Counted from the first letter of the stretch, positions 35,812-45,829 are shown. The stretch is DNA of 64,000 bases from Thomasclavelia ramosa DSM 1402 (GCF_014131695.1 NZ_CP036346.1:558001-622000); one strand, 5' to 3'. The notes: a model not told the origin generated them from the sequence alone. Translations and numbers: made by a program.

Positions 35812-36901
35812 TCTAGATGCAATCACGCATAATCTTGATGAATTGAGTTCATTATTAAATAAAAATAGTTCATTAATGGTAGTTGTTAAAGCAGAAGGAT
35901 ATGGTCATGGGTTAGTAGAAGTTGCGAAACATTGTCAAAAAATGGGAATTGAAGCTTTTGCAGTTGCTACTATCGATGAAGGTATCAAACTTCGAGAACA
36001 TGGGATATATGGCGAAATTTTAGTACTTGGTTATAGTCATCCCATTCGTGCAATTGAATTACATAATTATCGTTTGATTCAAACCATTGTAAATCGTGAG
36101 CATGCTCGGCAATTAAATGAAAGTGGGCATATGATCAATGTTCATATTAAGATTGATACTGGAATGCATCGTTTAGGTTTTGATTTAAGCGATTATGAGA
36201 GTATTAAAGAAATATATGATTACCAGTTTATTCATATTCAGGGTTATTTTACACATCTTTGTGTTTGTGATAGTAAAAGGAAAGTTGATCAAGAATACAC
36301 CCAAAAACAAATAGCTGCTTTTTATGATTTAATTAATGAATTAAAATTAAGACATTATGATATAGGAAAGGTTCATCTTCAAAGTAGTTATGGATTAGTA
36401 AATTATCCTGAAATCAATGCCGATTATGCTCGGGTTGGGATTTTAATGTATGGAGTGTACTCAACGTTCAATGATTATTCAAAAGTACAATTAGATTTAA
36501 AACCAGCTTTAACAATTAAAGCACAAATTGCAATGCTGCATTATTTGACTAAAGGCGCGAGTCTTGGTTATGGCTTGACTTATAAGGTTAATCGTGATAG
36601 TGTAATTGCCGTTATTCCAATTGGCTATGGTGATGGATTGCCACGTATACTTTCTTCAAATGGAAGTGTTTTGATCAAAGGTCAAAAGTGTCCAATAGTT
36701 GGAAGAATTTGTATGGATCAAATGCTTGTAGATGTTAGCGAGATTAGTGATATCAGTGATAATGATCTAGTCACCGTAATTGGTCAAGATGGTACAGAAG
36801 AAATTAGGGTAGAAGAAATTGCACTTGAAGCTAATACAATTAGTAATGAGATTTTGAGTCGTTTAGGAAGTCGACTGCCAAGAATATATCGAGGAGGATA
36901 A
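35771..36901 (+). CDS. vanT: VanT racemase domain: alanine/serine racemase
   Basis: 376-residue PLP racemase of the alanine racemase family. The PLP Lys is K40 in VVKAEGYGHG, and the second catalytic base is the Tyr in SLGYGLTY near residue 267; GRICMDQMLVDV is conserved. It starts inside the membrane gene, with AAAGGAAAAGAG before the ATG. In VanG/VanC operons the racemase supplies D-Ser to the ligase, which is the likely role here, although alanine racemase activity cannot be excluded. Confidence 0.85.
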   Translation: MVNIRTSRSWIEVDLDAITHNLDELSSLLNKNSSLMVVVKAEGYGHGLVEVAKHCQKMGIEAFAVATIDEGIKLREHGIYGEILVLGYSHPIRAIELHNYRLIQTIVNREHARQLNESGHMINVHIKIDTGMHRLGFDLSDYESIKEIYDYQFIHIQGYFTHLCVCDSKRKVDQEYTQKQIAAFYDLINELKLRHYDIGKVHLQSSYGLVNYPEINADYARVGILMYGVYSTFNDYSKVQLDLKPALTIKAQIAMLHYLTKGASLGYGLTYKVNRDSVIAVIPIGYGDGLPRILSSNGSVLIKGQKCPIVGRICMDQMLVDVSEISDISDNDLVTVIGQDGTEEIRVEEIALEANTISNEILSRLGSRLPRIYRGG

Positions 36902-36905
36902 TAGG

Positions 36906-38114
36906 TTGAAAAGAAGCAGTTACATGTCGTACAATGAAAAGAAAAAAATCCCTTATAAAGTAATCATTAGTGTATTAATCGCTATGTTAATACTTGGGAC
37001 ATTGATTGCATTTAATTTTACAAGAATTCGGTTAATGACGAAGGGCTATGGTTGGTCTGAACAAAGCATTATTTTACAGCTAAATGATAATGAGATTGAG
37101 CGTTATTTGGATGCGGAAAAGGTCAGTGATTTAAGTTCCTGGAATGAATATAAAAATAAAAAACATTATTTAGAGTATCAGACATATCAAAAAGAACATC
37201 AAGATTATTCAAAAAAAGAAGTAATAAAATATATTGATACTTTCTATCAGGATTATTATCAAGATCTCAAGGATTTAAAATATAGTTATAAACAAGTATT
37301 ATCTTTAATGAAAGTTGCAGAGCTGTCTGATTTTAAGGTAATCGTCGATAATAAATATACATATTCGCAAATTAAATCTTATTTAAAGATTAATGGAATG
37401 GTCTTTGAGGATCTGCCTAAGTATCTTGCAAGTAATCAAGAGCCAATAACAGCTGTACTTACGGTTACTTACCCATTTATTGATGCTAATAATGCTGTTG
37501 GATCAGAATATGAAGTTTTAGATCCTAGTAATACACTTCTGTTGATTAAAAAGGGTTTTGTGTTACCTAAAGATTATGTCCCTGCTGATCTTGTTGTACC
37601 TGATATACCAATTGCTCCTGATAATAACCATAATAAACTTCGAAAAGATGCAGCTAAAGCATTAGAAGATATGAATAAAGATGCTTTAAAAGAAGATTAT
37701 CATTTAGTTTTAAATAGTGGATATCGCTCATATGATGAACAAGTAGAAATTTATAATGATTATTTTAACCGTTATGATGAAGTCACTGCTAGTGGTTTAG
37801 TTGCGAAACCTGGCTCAAGTGAACATCAATTAGGGTTAGGAGTAGATTTAACTAGCCAAAGTGTAATTGATAAAAAGAGAATGGTTTTTGGTGATACGGA
37901 TGAGTATAAATGGGTTGCTAAAAATGCTTATAAATATGGCTTTATTCTTCGTTATCCTAAAAATCGTTCGGATATTACTGGAACTGCTAATGAGCCATGG
38001 CATTTACGTTATGTTGGTAAGAAAGCAGCTAAAATAATTTATGATAATAATTGGACTCTAGAAGAATATATTTTAAAATATGGTTTTGATTATGAATTAA
38101 AGAAAATTGATTAA
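36906..38114 (+). CDS. vanY: VanY-like membrane-anchored D,D-carboxypeptidase
   Basis: 402 residues: an N-terminal membrane anchor near 17-40 (VIISVLIAMLILGTLIAF), an extracellular linker region, and a C-terminal M15 peptidase. Zinc site residues lie in SSEHQLGLGVDLT near 303-315 and NEPWHLRYVG near 363-372, with SGYRSYDEQ carrying the Arg. It trims the terminal D-Ala from pentapeptides at the cell surface. A TTG start is chosen because GAGGAGG sits 7 bases before it. Closes the Van-type operon. Confidence 0.85.
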   Translation: MKRSSYMSYNEKKKIPYKVIISVLIAMLILGTLIAFNFTRIRLMTKGYGWSEQSIILQLNDNEIERYLDAEKVSDLSSWNEYKNKKHYLEYQTYQKEHQDYSKKEVIKYIDTFYQDYYQDLKDLKYSYKQVLSLMKVAELSDFKVIVDNKYTYSQIKSYLKINGMVFEDLPKYLASNQEPITAVLTVTYPFIDANNAVGSEYEVLDPSNTLLLIKKGFVLPKDYVPADLVVPDIPIAPDNNHNKLRKDAAKALEDMNKDALKEDYHLVLNSGYRSYDEQVEIYNDYFNRYDEVTASGLVAKPGSSEHQLGLGVDLTSQSVIDKKRMVFGDTDEYKWVAKNAYKYGFILRYPKNRSDITGTANEPWHLRYVGKKAAKIIYDNNWTLEEYILKYGFDYELKKID

Positions 38115-38135
38115 GCATCCTTTGGATGCTTTTAT
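38113..38135 (+). terminator. Terminator of the VanG-like operon
   Basis: AAGCATCC (38113-38120) pairs with GGATGCTT (38124-38131), 3-base loop, T-rich tail. It overlaps the vanY stop codon. Confidence 0.85.
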
Positions 38136-38193
38136 TATTTTCAATTAAACTTTTAATATGTTAAAATCATTATCATAAAAAGAGGAGTTAACA

Positions 38194-38655
38194 ATGGATA
38201 TATATAAATTTTTAACACAGTTAGGTATTGATTATCAAAAAATTAATCACCAATCAGTTAGCACTGTTGAAGAAGCAATGTTTATTAATGAGCAAATTGA
38301 TGGAGTAGCATGTAAAAATCTATTTTTAAAAAGTAGTGATAAACAATTCTTCATTTATATGATGACGGTTGAAAGGCGTGCTGACTTGAAATATATAGCT
38401 AAACAAATTGGTAGTAAGCGGCTAAGCTTTGCTAGTGATGAAGAACTTGTAGAATTGTTAAAGCTAATTCCAGGATCAGTGACACCATTAGGAATAATTA
38501 ATGATAATAAGCGAGTAAAAATATTGATTGATCGTGAATTAAGAGCACAACGATTATTAATTCACCCTAATATTAATACAGCAACAATATCAATTACCTA
38601 TGATGATTTGTTATTGTTTATTAATGCTTGTGGAAATGAGTATTTAATTATTTAA
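38194..38655 (+). CDS. Prolyl-tRNA editing protein (PrdX/YbaK family)
   Basis: 153-residue stand-alone aminoacyl-tRNA deacylase that hydrolyses mischarged tRNA-Pro (usually Ala-tRNA-Pro). Family blocks: ACKNLFLKSSDKQFFIYMM with the conserved Lys, LLKLIPGSVTPLGIIND, VKILIDREL, and the closing HPNINTATISITYDDLL. Single gene with GAGGAG before the ATG. The 170 bases after it contain nothing I recognise. Confidence 0.88.
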   Translation: MDIYKFLTQLGIDYQKINHQSVSTVEEAMFINEQIDGVACKNLFLKSSDKQFFIYMMTVERRADLKYIAKQIGSKRLSFASDEELVELLKLIPGSVTPLGIINDNKRVKILIDRELRAQRLLIHPNINTATISITYDDLLLFINACGNEYLII

Positions 38656-38826
38656 AAATTTGATTATGGCAGTAATAAGAAATTTATTGAAATAAATACT
38701 TGCTGCAAGATTACATCTTTATAACTCTATGTATTTAGTTTAGTCATAATGGTTAGAGTCGTAATATTAATGAATATTATTCGATATATGCTATAATTTT
38801 AAAGAAAATTAGGAGGTGACTGGTAA

Positions 38827-41800
38827 GTGCTTGTAACTGACAAAGAATTACATAGAATCGTAAGCAGTGTTAGAAATCTAAGAACAGGACGAATATATTA
38901 TCAAAAAGATTATGTTAGAGAAATCACAATTACTTATGATCGACTTTTTGATGATTATACAATTGAAGGCATTGTTGATAATGGTAGTTATGAAAATGTG
39001 TGTAAAATCGTTATTGATCAAGATAATAAGATTACTGACTATAGTTGTAATTGTTATTGGTGTGATGAACTCTCGGCTTGCGGTCATATTGGGGCTGTTT
39101 TGCTGAAGGTTCAAGAGTTATCACCTGATGATTTTCCATTTAAATATAAAAGTAAAAATGGTAAGATAAGTTATTTCGACAAGTTAGTACAAATTCGTCA
39201 GCAGCAGGAAGAAGAACTGCTAAAAAATGAATTAGCAGTAACAAAAAACCTAATAGCATCATTTAAGACTGCTAAAGCAATTGATTTTAATCAGGTTAAA
39301 CTAAATCAAAAGTATGATCTTGAAGTCCAGATCAAGATTAATTATGGGCACCCATGTTTAAAATTCAAAGTAGGAAGTGATAAAAAGTATATAATAAAAA
39401 ATATTCCTAATTTTTTAAGTGCATTAGCAAATAATGAATATGTTGAATATGGTAAACAATTAGCGTTTGTTCATAATCAAAAAGTATTTAGTGATGAAGC
39501 ACTGAAGATTATTGAATTAATGAAATTTTGTATGATCACTTATGAGCGGTATCAACAGGAATATTATTACGATATATCGCATGTGACAAATGAGATAAAG
39601 ATTATTCCCGAAAGTATTGAATATATCTATGAAGTATTAAAAGATTTAGAAAAAACTAATCAACATTTATCAATTTATCAATACAATTATCAGCCTACTT
39701 TACATATAAGGAAACTTGAAAAATATTATTCGCTTGAATTAAAGGATTTTGATGAATTTTGTGGTTATAAAAATCTTTATAAGATTACTGAAAATGAAAT
39801 AGGTATGGTTAAGCTGGATGATGAAGGAAAAGCAATCAAATTTATTCATAATTGCGAAAGTAAAGACAAATTATTATTAGCAAAAGAAGATGTAAATGAC
39901 TTTGTTAAATATATTTTAAATGATATTAAGCAATATTTTAATTATACTGGGGACTTATTAACAAGTGAAGTTGTCGAAACAGAAATATTGACACTCTATG
40001 GCGATATTAATGAATTGGAACAAATCAAAGTTTATCTTGAAAGTAAACAAGGCCTAGAAACGATTTATTCATTTCAACAGTCGAGAAAGCAAACATCAAT
40101 TAATTTTGATTTAATTGAAGATTATTTAAAAGAGATTGGTGATGTAGTTGATTTTGAAAAACATTGTATGTATTTGAATTTAGAAAGTGAAAAAACTTAC
40201 TCCTTTTTAAATGAAGGTTTGCCTTTTTTAGCTAATTATTGTGAAGTGATGGTTAGTGATGCACTTAAAAAGATTGGGAAGAAAAGTCAATTTAGTATTA
40301 ATGTAGGAGTGACTTTAGAAAATGACTTATTGGCAATTGACATTGAAAGTATTGATATTCCTAAAGATGAATTAGCGTTAGTCTTAAACTCATATCAAAA
40401 GAAGAAGAAATTTCATCGGTTAAAAAATGGTCAACTATTATATCTTGATTCTGATGAGCTGGAAGAATTAAATGAATTTATGACTGATTATCAAATTAGA
40501 CCAAAGATGCTTGAGGATGGACATTTAGAAATGGATGTCTATCGGGCTTTTAGTCTTGATAATAAAGCCGAAACAAGCAATTATTTAGTATATGATCGTA
40601 GTACCGTATTTAAAGAAATTATTGATAATTTTAAAGATATAGCTAAACAGAGTTATCCCTTAACGCCTAATTATCAAGAAATTTTACGCGATTATCAGAA
40701 ATTTGGATATCAATGGCTTCAATCAATTAGTTCTTATGGCTTTGGAGGAATTTTGGCCGATGATATGGGGCTTGGTAAAACCTTACAAATGATTGTTTTA
40801 CTGGATCAAAATCGGGATGATAAAAAAACTAGTTTAGTTGTTTGTCCATCATCATTGCTATTGAATTGGCAAGATGAGATACATAAATTTTCTAATTCTT
40901 TATCTTGTACTTGTATTCACGGCAGTCTAAAACGACGAAAAGAAGCAATTAGAAAATTTAATGAGGTTGATGTGCTAATTACTACTTATGATTATATGCG
41001 TCGTGATGCTAATCTTTATGATGGTTATCAATTTGAAAATATTATTTTGGATGAAGCGCAATATATTAAAAATCCTAAAACTAAGAATGCGATAACAGTA
41101 AAATCGTTAAAAGCTAAACATCGTTTTGCTTTAACCGGAACTCCTATAGAAAATTCTTTGGCGGAGTTATGGTCAATTTTTGATTTTTTAATGCCAGAGT
41201 ATTTGTATAGCTATCATTATTTCAAAACTAATTATGAAACACCGATTGTTAAAAATCATGATGAAAACAAACAGCAGGAACTAAAAAAATTAATTACACC
41301 ATTTATCTTAAGACGTAATAAAAAAGATGTATTGACTGAATTACCGGAGAAGATTGAAAAAACATTATCAATTGAATTTAATGAAGAAGAAAATAAGTTG
41401 TATTTAGCTAATTTAATTCAGGTCAATAAAGAACTGCAAGAACAGCTTAATTATGATAATGTAGATCGTATTGCTATTTTAGCAATGTTGACAAGATTAA
41501 GACAAATTTGTTGTGAACCACGGATAATATATGATAATATTTCGAATATTTCATCAAAATTATCGGGATGTCTTGATTTAATCCGAAATTTCCTGGGAAA
41601 TAATCAAAAAGTGCTATTATTTTCTTCTTTTACTTCCGTGCTTGATTTAATTGCTAAAGAATTGGAGAAAGAAAGTATTACTTATTATCAATTAACAGGT
41701 GATACAAAAAAAGAAGAACGTCATCGATTAGTTAATCAATTTCAAAATGATGATACAACAGTATTTTTGATTTCATTAAAAGCTGGGGGAACAGGATTGA

Positions 41801-42063
41801 ATTTGACTGCTGCTGAAGCAGTTATTCATTTTGATCCTTGGTGGAATATGTCAGCACAAAATCAGGCGACTGATCGTGCTTATCGAATCGGGCAAGAAAA
41901 TGTTGTAACGGTTTATAAATTGGTAATGAAGGATAGTGTTGAAGAAAAGATCTTAGAACTGCAAAATAAAAAGAAAAACTTAGCTGATAGTTTTGTGGAA
42001 AATAATGAAGGTAGTATAACAACAATGTCTACTAATGACATTATTGAGTTATTTAAAGTATAA
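38827..42063 (+). CDS. SWIM-domain SNF2/SWI2 helicase-like ATPase
   Basis: 1078-residue DNA-translocating ATPase. An N-terminal SWIM zinc finger has ligands C74, C76, C85 and H87 (CNCYWC, ACGH). A long middle region fits the bacterial SNF2-associated domain. The SNF2 motor follows, with Walker A DDMGLGKT near 645 and LDEAQYIKN near 743. The C-terminal helicase lobe near 900-1050 has SLKAGGTGLNLT, HFDPWWN and QATDRAYRIGQ. GTG start after AGGAGGTGA. Monocistronic; role in DNA repair or transcription is likely but unproved. Confidence 0.93.
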   Translation: MLVTDKELHRIVSSVRNLRTGRIYYQKDYVREITITYDRLFDDYTIEGIVDNGSYENVCKIVIDQDNKITDYSCNCYWCDELSACGHIGAVLLKVQELSPDDFPFKYKSKNGKISYFDKLVQIRQQQEEELLKNELAVTKNLIASFKTAKAIDFNQVKLNQKYDLEVQIKINYGHPCLKFKVGSDKKYIIKNIPNFLSALANNEYVEYGKQLAFVHNQKVFSDEALKIIELMKFCMITYERYQQEYYYDISHVTNEIKIIPESIEYIYEVLKDLEKTNQHLSIYQYNYQPTLHIRKLEKYYSLELKDFDEFCGYKNLYKITENEIGMVKLDDEGKAIKFIHNCESKDKLLLAKEDVNDFVKYILNDIKQYFNYTGDLLTSEVVETEILTLYGDINELEQIKVYLESKQGLETIYSFQQSRKQTSINFDLIEDYLKEIGDVVDFEKHCMYLNLESEKTYSFLNEGLPFLANYCEVMVSDALKKIGKKSQFSINVGVTLENDLLAIDIESIDIPKDELALVLNSYQKKKKFHRLKNGQLLYLDSDELEELNEFMTDYQIRPKMLEDGHLEMDVYRAFSLDNKAETSNYLVYDRSTVFKEIIDNFKDIAKQSYPLTPNYQEILRDYQKFGYQWLQSISSYGFGGILADDMGLGKTLQMIVLLDQNRDDKKTSLVVCPSSLLLNWQDEIHKFSNSLSCTCIHGSLKRRKEAIRKFNEVDVLITTYDYMRRDANLYDGYQFENIILDEAQYIKNPKTKNAITVKSLKAKHRFALTGTPIENSLAELWSIFDFLMPEYLYSYHYFKTNYETPIVKNHDENKQQELKKLITPFILRRNKKDVLTELPEKIEKTLSIEFNEEENKLYLANLIQVNKELQEQLNYDNVDRIAILAMLTRLRQICCEPRIIYDNISNISSKLSGCLDLIRNFLGNNQKVLLFSSFTSVLDLIAKELEKESITYYQLTGDTKKEERHRLVNQFQNDDTTVFLISLKAGGTGLNLTAAEAVIHFDPWWNMSAQNQATDRAYRIGQENVVTVYKLVMKDSVEEKILELQNKKKNLADSFVENNEGSITTMSTNDIIELFKV

Positions 42064-42066
42064 ATG

Positions 42067-42100
42067 AAATACTCCAGTAAAAACTTACTAGAGTATTTTT
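42067..42100 (+). terminator. Terminator after the SNF2 gene
   Basis: AAATACTC-C-AGTAA pairs with TTACT-A-GAGTATTT around loop AAAC, one mismatch, then T's. Confidence 0.85.
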
Positions 42101-42237
42101 ATCGTTGTGCTTTATTAGATAATTATGAACTAACAATTTATAATCATAAGGATAAAAGCAGTAATATAAACTATTTGATTACATAAGGAAACATACTTGA
42201 TTTATATAATATTTCATTTATTTACAAAGTTTAGTAC

Positions 42238-42253
42238 TTCAAGTATACTTGAA
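42238..42253. promoter_or_regulatory. Perfect 16-base palindrome upstream of alkA-like gene
   Basis: TTCAAGTATACTTGAA is its own reverse complement, 98 bases before the start codon. The rest of the 42101-42350 gap shows nothing else clear. Confidence 0.4.
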
Positions 42254-42350
42254 ATTAATAAAGCTAATCAATATAGTCAAAAAAGTTATTTGATTGTTTT
42301 AAAATGATGGTATTGTAACTATGCGATAAGATTATAGGTTGGAGTATATA

Positions 42351-43007
42351 ATGGAATATTTTGAATATAGCGATATTGAAATTGAATATTTGAAAAGTAG
42401 GGATCCTGTTTTAAAACAAGTAATCGAGCAGATTGGTATAATTAAACGTGCGGTAATACCTGATTTATTTGCAGCTTTAATTAATTCGATTGTTGGTCAA
42501 CAAATTTCTACTAAAGCCCATCAAACAATTTGGCAGAGAATCAACAATTCTTTTAGTCCGATTACCCCAGCAAATTTTAAATCACTTTCAGCTGAGGAAT
42601 TACAAAAATGTGGCATTACGATGAAAAAAGCACATTATATCAAAGAAATAACGAGACGGATCATTAGTGATCAATTGGATTTGGAGCGATTAGCTGATCT
42701 ATCAAATGAAGAGGTTATAGAACAGCTTTGTGAGTTACCTGGAATCGGGAGATGGACAGCAGAGATGATTTTAACATTTTCATTACAACGTAAAGATATA
42801 ATTAGTTATAGCGATTTAGCAATTTTACGGGGAATGCGCATGGTCTATCATCATCGGCGAATTACACCTCAACTATTCACTAAATATAAACGTCGCTATG
42901 GACCATATGCAACAATTGCCAGTTTGTATTTATGGGCAGTTGCTGCGGGAGCAATTCCAGAATTGAAAGATTATGCACCGAAATCAAAAAATAATGTTAG
43001 AATATAA
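42351..43007 (+). CDS. DNA-3-methyladenine glycosylase II (AlkA-like, HhH-GPD)
   Basis: 218-residue base-excision repair enzyme that removes alkylated bases. The helix-hairpin-helix is LPGIGRWTAEMIL near 130-143 and the catalytic Asp lies in SYSDLAI near 157. VGQQIS(T)KAH is a typical early motif. It lacks the N-terminal AlkA domain of E. coli, as short Firmicute versions do. The ATG at 42351 is chosen over an upstream TTG because GGAG precedes it by 6 bases. Confidence 0.88.
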   Translation: MEYFEYSDIEIEYLKSRDPVLKQVIEQIGIIKRAVIPDLFAALINSIVGQQISTKAHQTIWQRINNSFSPITPANFKSLSAEELQKCGITMKKAHYIKEITRRIISDQLDLERLADLSNEEVIEQLCELPGIGRWTAEMILTFSLQRKDIISYSDLAILRGMRMVYHHRRITPQLFTKYKRRYGPYATIASLYLWAVAAGAIPELKDYAPKSKNNVRI

Positions 43008-43054
43008 GTTATATTGAGAGAGTTGATATTTATCTTGTCATGGAGGATAATATA

Positions 43055-43786
43055 ATGAAATTTGAAGAACGGGTCTTACAACAAGAGTTTACACTAAACG
43101 ATACAGATGATCTAATTGTTGATTATATTCGTAAAAATAAAGCAAATTTGGAACATTTATCAATTCAAAAGGTAGCCGAAGATCTTTATCTTGTTCCCAA
43201 CTCAATCATGCGTCTTTGTAAAAAGTTAGGGTATAAAGGCTTTGCAGAGATGAAATTTTTAGTTAATAACGAAGTATCAGAAAATTTAGATATTCAAAAA
43301 TTATTATCAAAGAATTTGTATAAATCAATGGAACTAATTAATTATAAAACGTTAGAAGAAGTTGCCGCTAAGATCAAGAATGCCCGAACATGTCACTTTA
43401 TTGGTGTCGGTGAGTCATTATATTTTTGTGAAATGATGGTCGATAATTTGCGATGTTATGATTATCGAGCTGAATATTATCAAACTTATCGTGAAATTGA
43501 ATATCGAATCAAGCATTGTGAAGAAAAAGATATTTTGTTTGTAATTAGTGCAAGTGGTGAGAATGGTCGTTTGAATAATTGGGTAGAAGAAGCAAAACAG
43601 AATGGAATTTTTGTTATTTCGGTTACCCATTTTAATGAAAATCGATTGGCTGGTTTAGCACATATTCCATTATATTATTGGGGTGATGAACAAAAATTGA
43701 ATGGCTATAATGTTGCGGATCGAACAGGGATGATGATGCTGCTTCGAGAGTTGACAGAGGTATTTTGGAGGATGTACTGTGTATAA
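43055..43786 (+). CDS. RpiR-family regulator 3 (mannosylglycerate locus)
   Basis: 243-residue regulator with an N-terminal HTH (LSIQKVAEDLYLVPNSIMRLCKKLGYKGFAEMK) and a SIS domain (CHFIGVGESLYFCEMMVDNL, LFVISASGENGRLNNWV). GGAGG precedes the ATG at 43055. It lies upstream of the mngA- and mngB-like genes and is separated from them by a terminator and a candidate operator. It probably senses phosphorylated mannosylglycerate or mannose 6-phosphate. E. coli uses a GntR protein for the same job, so this would be a replacement. Confidence 0.85.
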   Translation: MKFEERVLQQEFTLNDTDDLIVDYIRKNKANLEHLSIQKVAEDLYLVPNSIMRLCKKLGYKGFAEMKFLVNNEVSENLDIQKLLSKNLYKSMELINYKTLEEVAAKIKNARTCHFIGVGESLYFCEMMVDNLRCYDYRAEYYQTYREIEYRIKHCEEKDILFVISASGENGRLNNWVEEAKQNGIFVISVTHFNENRLAGLAHIPLYYWGDEQKLNGYNVADRTGMMMLLRELTEVFWRMYCV

Positions 43787-43808
43787 ATACACGGTACATC
43801 CATTTTTT
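43770..43808 (+). terminator. Terminator spanning the rpiR stop codon
   Basis: A 14-pair stem, 43770-43783 with 43788-43801, encloses the stop codon in its loop; T's follow. Confidence 0.85.
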
Positions 43809-43847
43809 ATTTAAAAATAAGTGTATGATTTTCCAAATTGAAAAGGG

Positions 43848-43879
43848 TTACAAAATAATATGCTATGATATTTTTGTAA
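43848..43879. promoter_or_regulatory. Inverted repeat upstream of the mngA-like gene
   Basis: TTACAAAA (43848-43855) and TTTTGTAA (43872-43879) flank a TATGAT -10-like box. A candidate RpiR operator. Confidence 0.45.
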
Positions 43880-43932
43880 TCAGGGAAAGACATGTCAGTG
43901 ATTAATAAAATTAAAAGAAGAGGGCAGAAGAA

Positions 43933-45819
43933 ATGGAATTATCTAAATTAACAAGTGAGCAGCTTATTACTTTAAATAGTGATTTGTCATCAAAAGATGA
44001 AATAATTAAATTCTTAGTTTCTAAATTATATCAGGCAGGAAAAATTAGTAATGAGGAAGATTTTTATCAAGCAGTATTAGAACGTGAAAGCTTAACACCA
44101 ACAGGGATTGATAATGGTCTGGCCATTCCTCATGGAAAAGATGGAGTAGTTAGAGAAGCAGCTTTTGCGGTTGTAACTTTAAAGAAACCTGTGAAGGATT
44201 GGGAAAGTGTTGTTGAAGGTAACAAAGTACAATATGTTTTTTTACTTGCAATTCCCCAAAATGATAAGAATTCGGTTCAAATGCAATTATTAGCAGAAAT
44301 GATGACGAAGATGGCTAATCATACATATACAGAAAAATTATATGCTTCTAAAACAGTAAAAGAATTTTATCAAAATCTGGATAATGGGGTTAATAGTGAT
44401 GAAATAAAATCCTTTGATCGCTCAATCGTTGCGGTTACTGCGTGTGCCGCTGGTATTGCCCATACTTACATGGCAGCAGAAGCATTAACAAAAGCTGGGC
44501 AAGAGTTGGGAGTAAATGTATATGTAGAAAAGCAGGGGGCTAATGGAATTGAAGATCGTCATACTAATGAGATGTTAAAAAATGCAAGTGCAGCTATTTT
44601 TGCTGTCGATGTAGCGGTTAAAGAGGAGGAACGTTTTAGTCATTTACCAACGATTAAAACAAAAGTATCTGCACCATTAAAGGATGCTAAAAAGATTATC
44701 GAAACAGCGTTAGTTAAAGCAGAACAAACTGCTCGTGGTGAGTATGTAGAACATTCACGACATCAAGAAGCCGGATTTTTAGAAACAGTTAAGGAAGCGG
44801 TTATGACAGGAATTAGTCATGTTATTCCATTGATCGTGGCTGGCGGAATGATTGCAGCAATTTGTGTAATCTTTGCAAGAACCTTTGGTTTTACAGATTT
44901 GATGAATACCGAAGGAAGTTGGCTTTATTTGATCAAATCAATGGGAAGTGGATTGTTAGGAACCTTGATGGTACCGGTATTATCAGCTTATATGGCTTAT
45001 TCAATCGGGGATAAACCAGCTTTAGCTTCAGGGTTTGCGGCTGGATTTTGTGCTAATACCGTTGGCGGTGGATTCTTACTCGGGATGCTTGGTGGGATCA
45101 TTGCTGGGTATTCAATACGCTATTTAAAGAAATGGATTCCAGCTAAAGGAACATTTGCCGGTTTTGTGAGTTTTGTAATTTATCCTGTATTGTCTTGTTT
45201 GATTGTTGGAGTCTTATTGTTAGTCGTATTAGGTAAACCAGTTGCAATGATCAATACAGCATTAGTTGACTTTTTAGGATCAATGGCAGGAACAAATGCT
45301 GCTTTACTAGGGGCTGTTTTAGGAATCATGGTTTCTTTTGATTTAGGTGGACCAGTAAATAAAGCTGCATATGCTTTCTGTGTTGCTGCAATGGCGGAAG
45401 GAGTTTTAATGCCATATTGTGCTTTTGCTTCAATTAAAATGGTTAGTGCATTTGGGGTGACATTTGCGACAAAGTTTAGAAAAGATTTATTTACACCAGA
45501 AGAACGTGAAGTAGGAAATTCAACCTGGCTATTAGGTTTAGCAGGAATCACAGAAGGGGCAATTCCGTTTATGATGGCAGATCCAATTCGTGTAATTATA
45601 TCCCTATGTACTGGTTCTGCAGTTTGTGGAGCGATTGTAGCGATGTTTAATATTGGTCTTGATGTACCTGGGGCAGGAATATTCTCTATTTTCGTATTAA
45701 CTGCTGATAATATTCCATTAGCGATGATCGTCTGGTTTGGAGCGGCAGTAATTGGAGCGATTATTTCAGCGGTGCTACTTGTAATTACTCGAAAACAGAA
45801 ATTAGCTAAGGCAAAATAG
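43933..45819 (+). CDS. mngA: PTS fructose-family EIIABC, likely 2-O-mannosylglycerate-specific
   Basis: 628-residue fused permease. EIIA spans 1-150 with the phosphorylated His H67 in LAIPHGKD; EIIB has its Cys near 171 in VTACAAGIAHT; EIIC spans about 285-620 with GDKPALASGF and FDLGGPVNKAAYAF. Substrate assignment rests on the MngB-type hydrolase 10 bases downstream, which acts on the phosphorylated product. GAGGGCAGAAG is the ribosome site region. The same domains appear as three separate genes in the operon at 5 kb. Confidence 0.88.
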   Translation: MELSKLTSEQLITLNSDLSSKDEIIKFLVSKLYQAGKISNEEDFYQAVLERESLTPTGIDNGLAIPHGKDGVVREAAFAVVTLKKPVKDWESVVEGNKVQYVFLLAIPQNDKNSVQMQLLAEMMTKMANHTYTEKLYASKTVKEFYQNLDNGVNSDEIKSFDRSIVAVTACAAGIAHTYMAAEALTKAGQELGVNVYVEKQGANGIEDRHTNEMLKNASAAIFAVDVAVKEEERFSHLPTIKTKVSAPLKDAKKIIETALVKAEQTARGEYVEHSRHQEAGFLETVKEAVMTGISHVIPLIVAGGMIAAICVIFARTFGFTDLMNTEGSWLYLIKSMGSGLLGTLMVPVLSAYMAYSIGDKPALASGFAAGFCANTVGGGFLLGMLGGIIAGYSIRYLKKWIPAKGTFAGFVSFVIYPVLSCLIVGVLLLVVLGKPVAMINTALVDFLGSMAGTNAALLGAVLGIMVSFDLGGPVNKAAYAFCVAAMAEGVLMPYCAFASIKMVSAFGVTFATKFRKDLFTPEEREVGNSTWLLGLAGITEGAIPFMMADPIRVIISLCTGSAVCGAIVAMFNIGLDVPGAGIFSIFVLTADNIPLAMIVWFGAAVIGAIISAVLLVITRKQKLAKAK

Positions 45820-45829
45820 GAGGAATAGC

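Noticed and set aside
38878-39114. Overlapping frames on both strands in the SWIM region
   Set aside because: The SWIM Cys and His ligands confirm the long plus-strand frame as the real gene.
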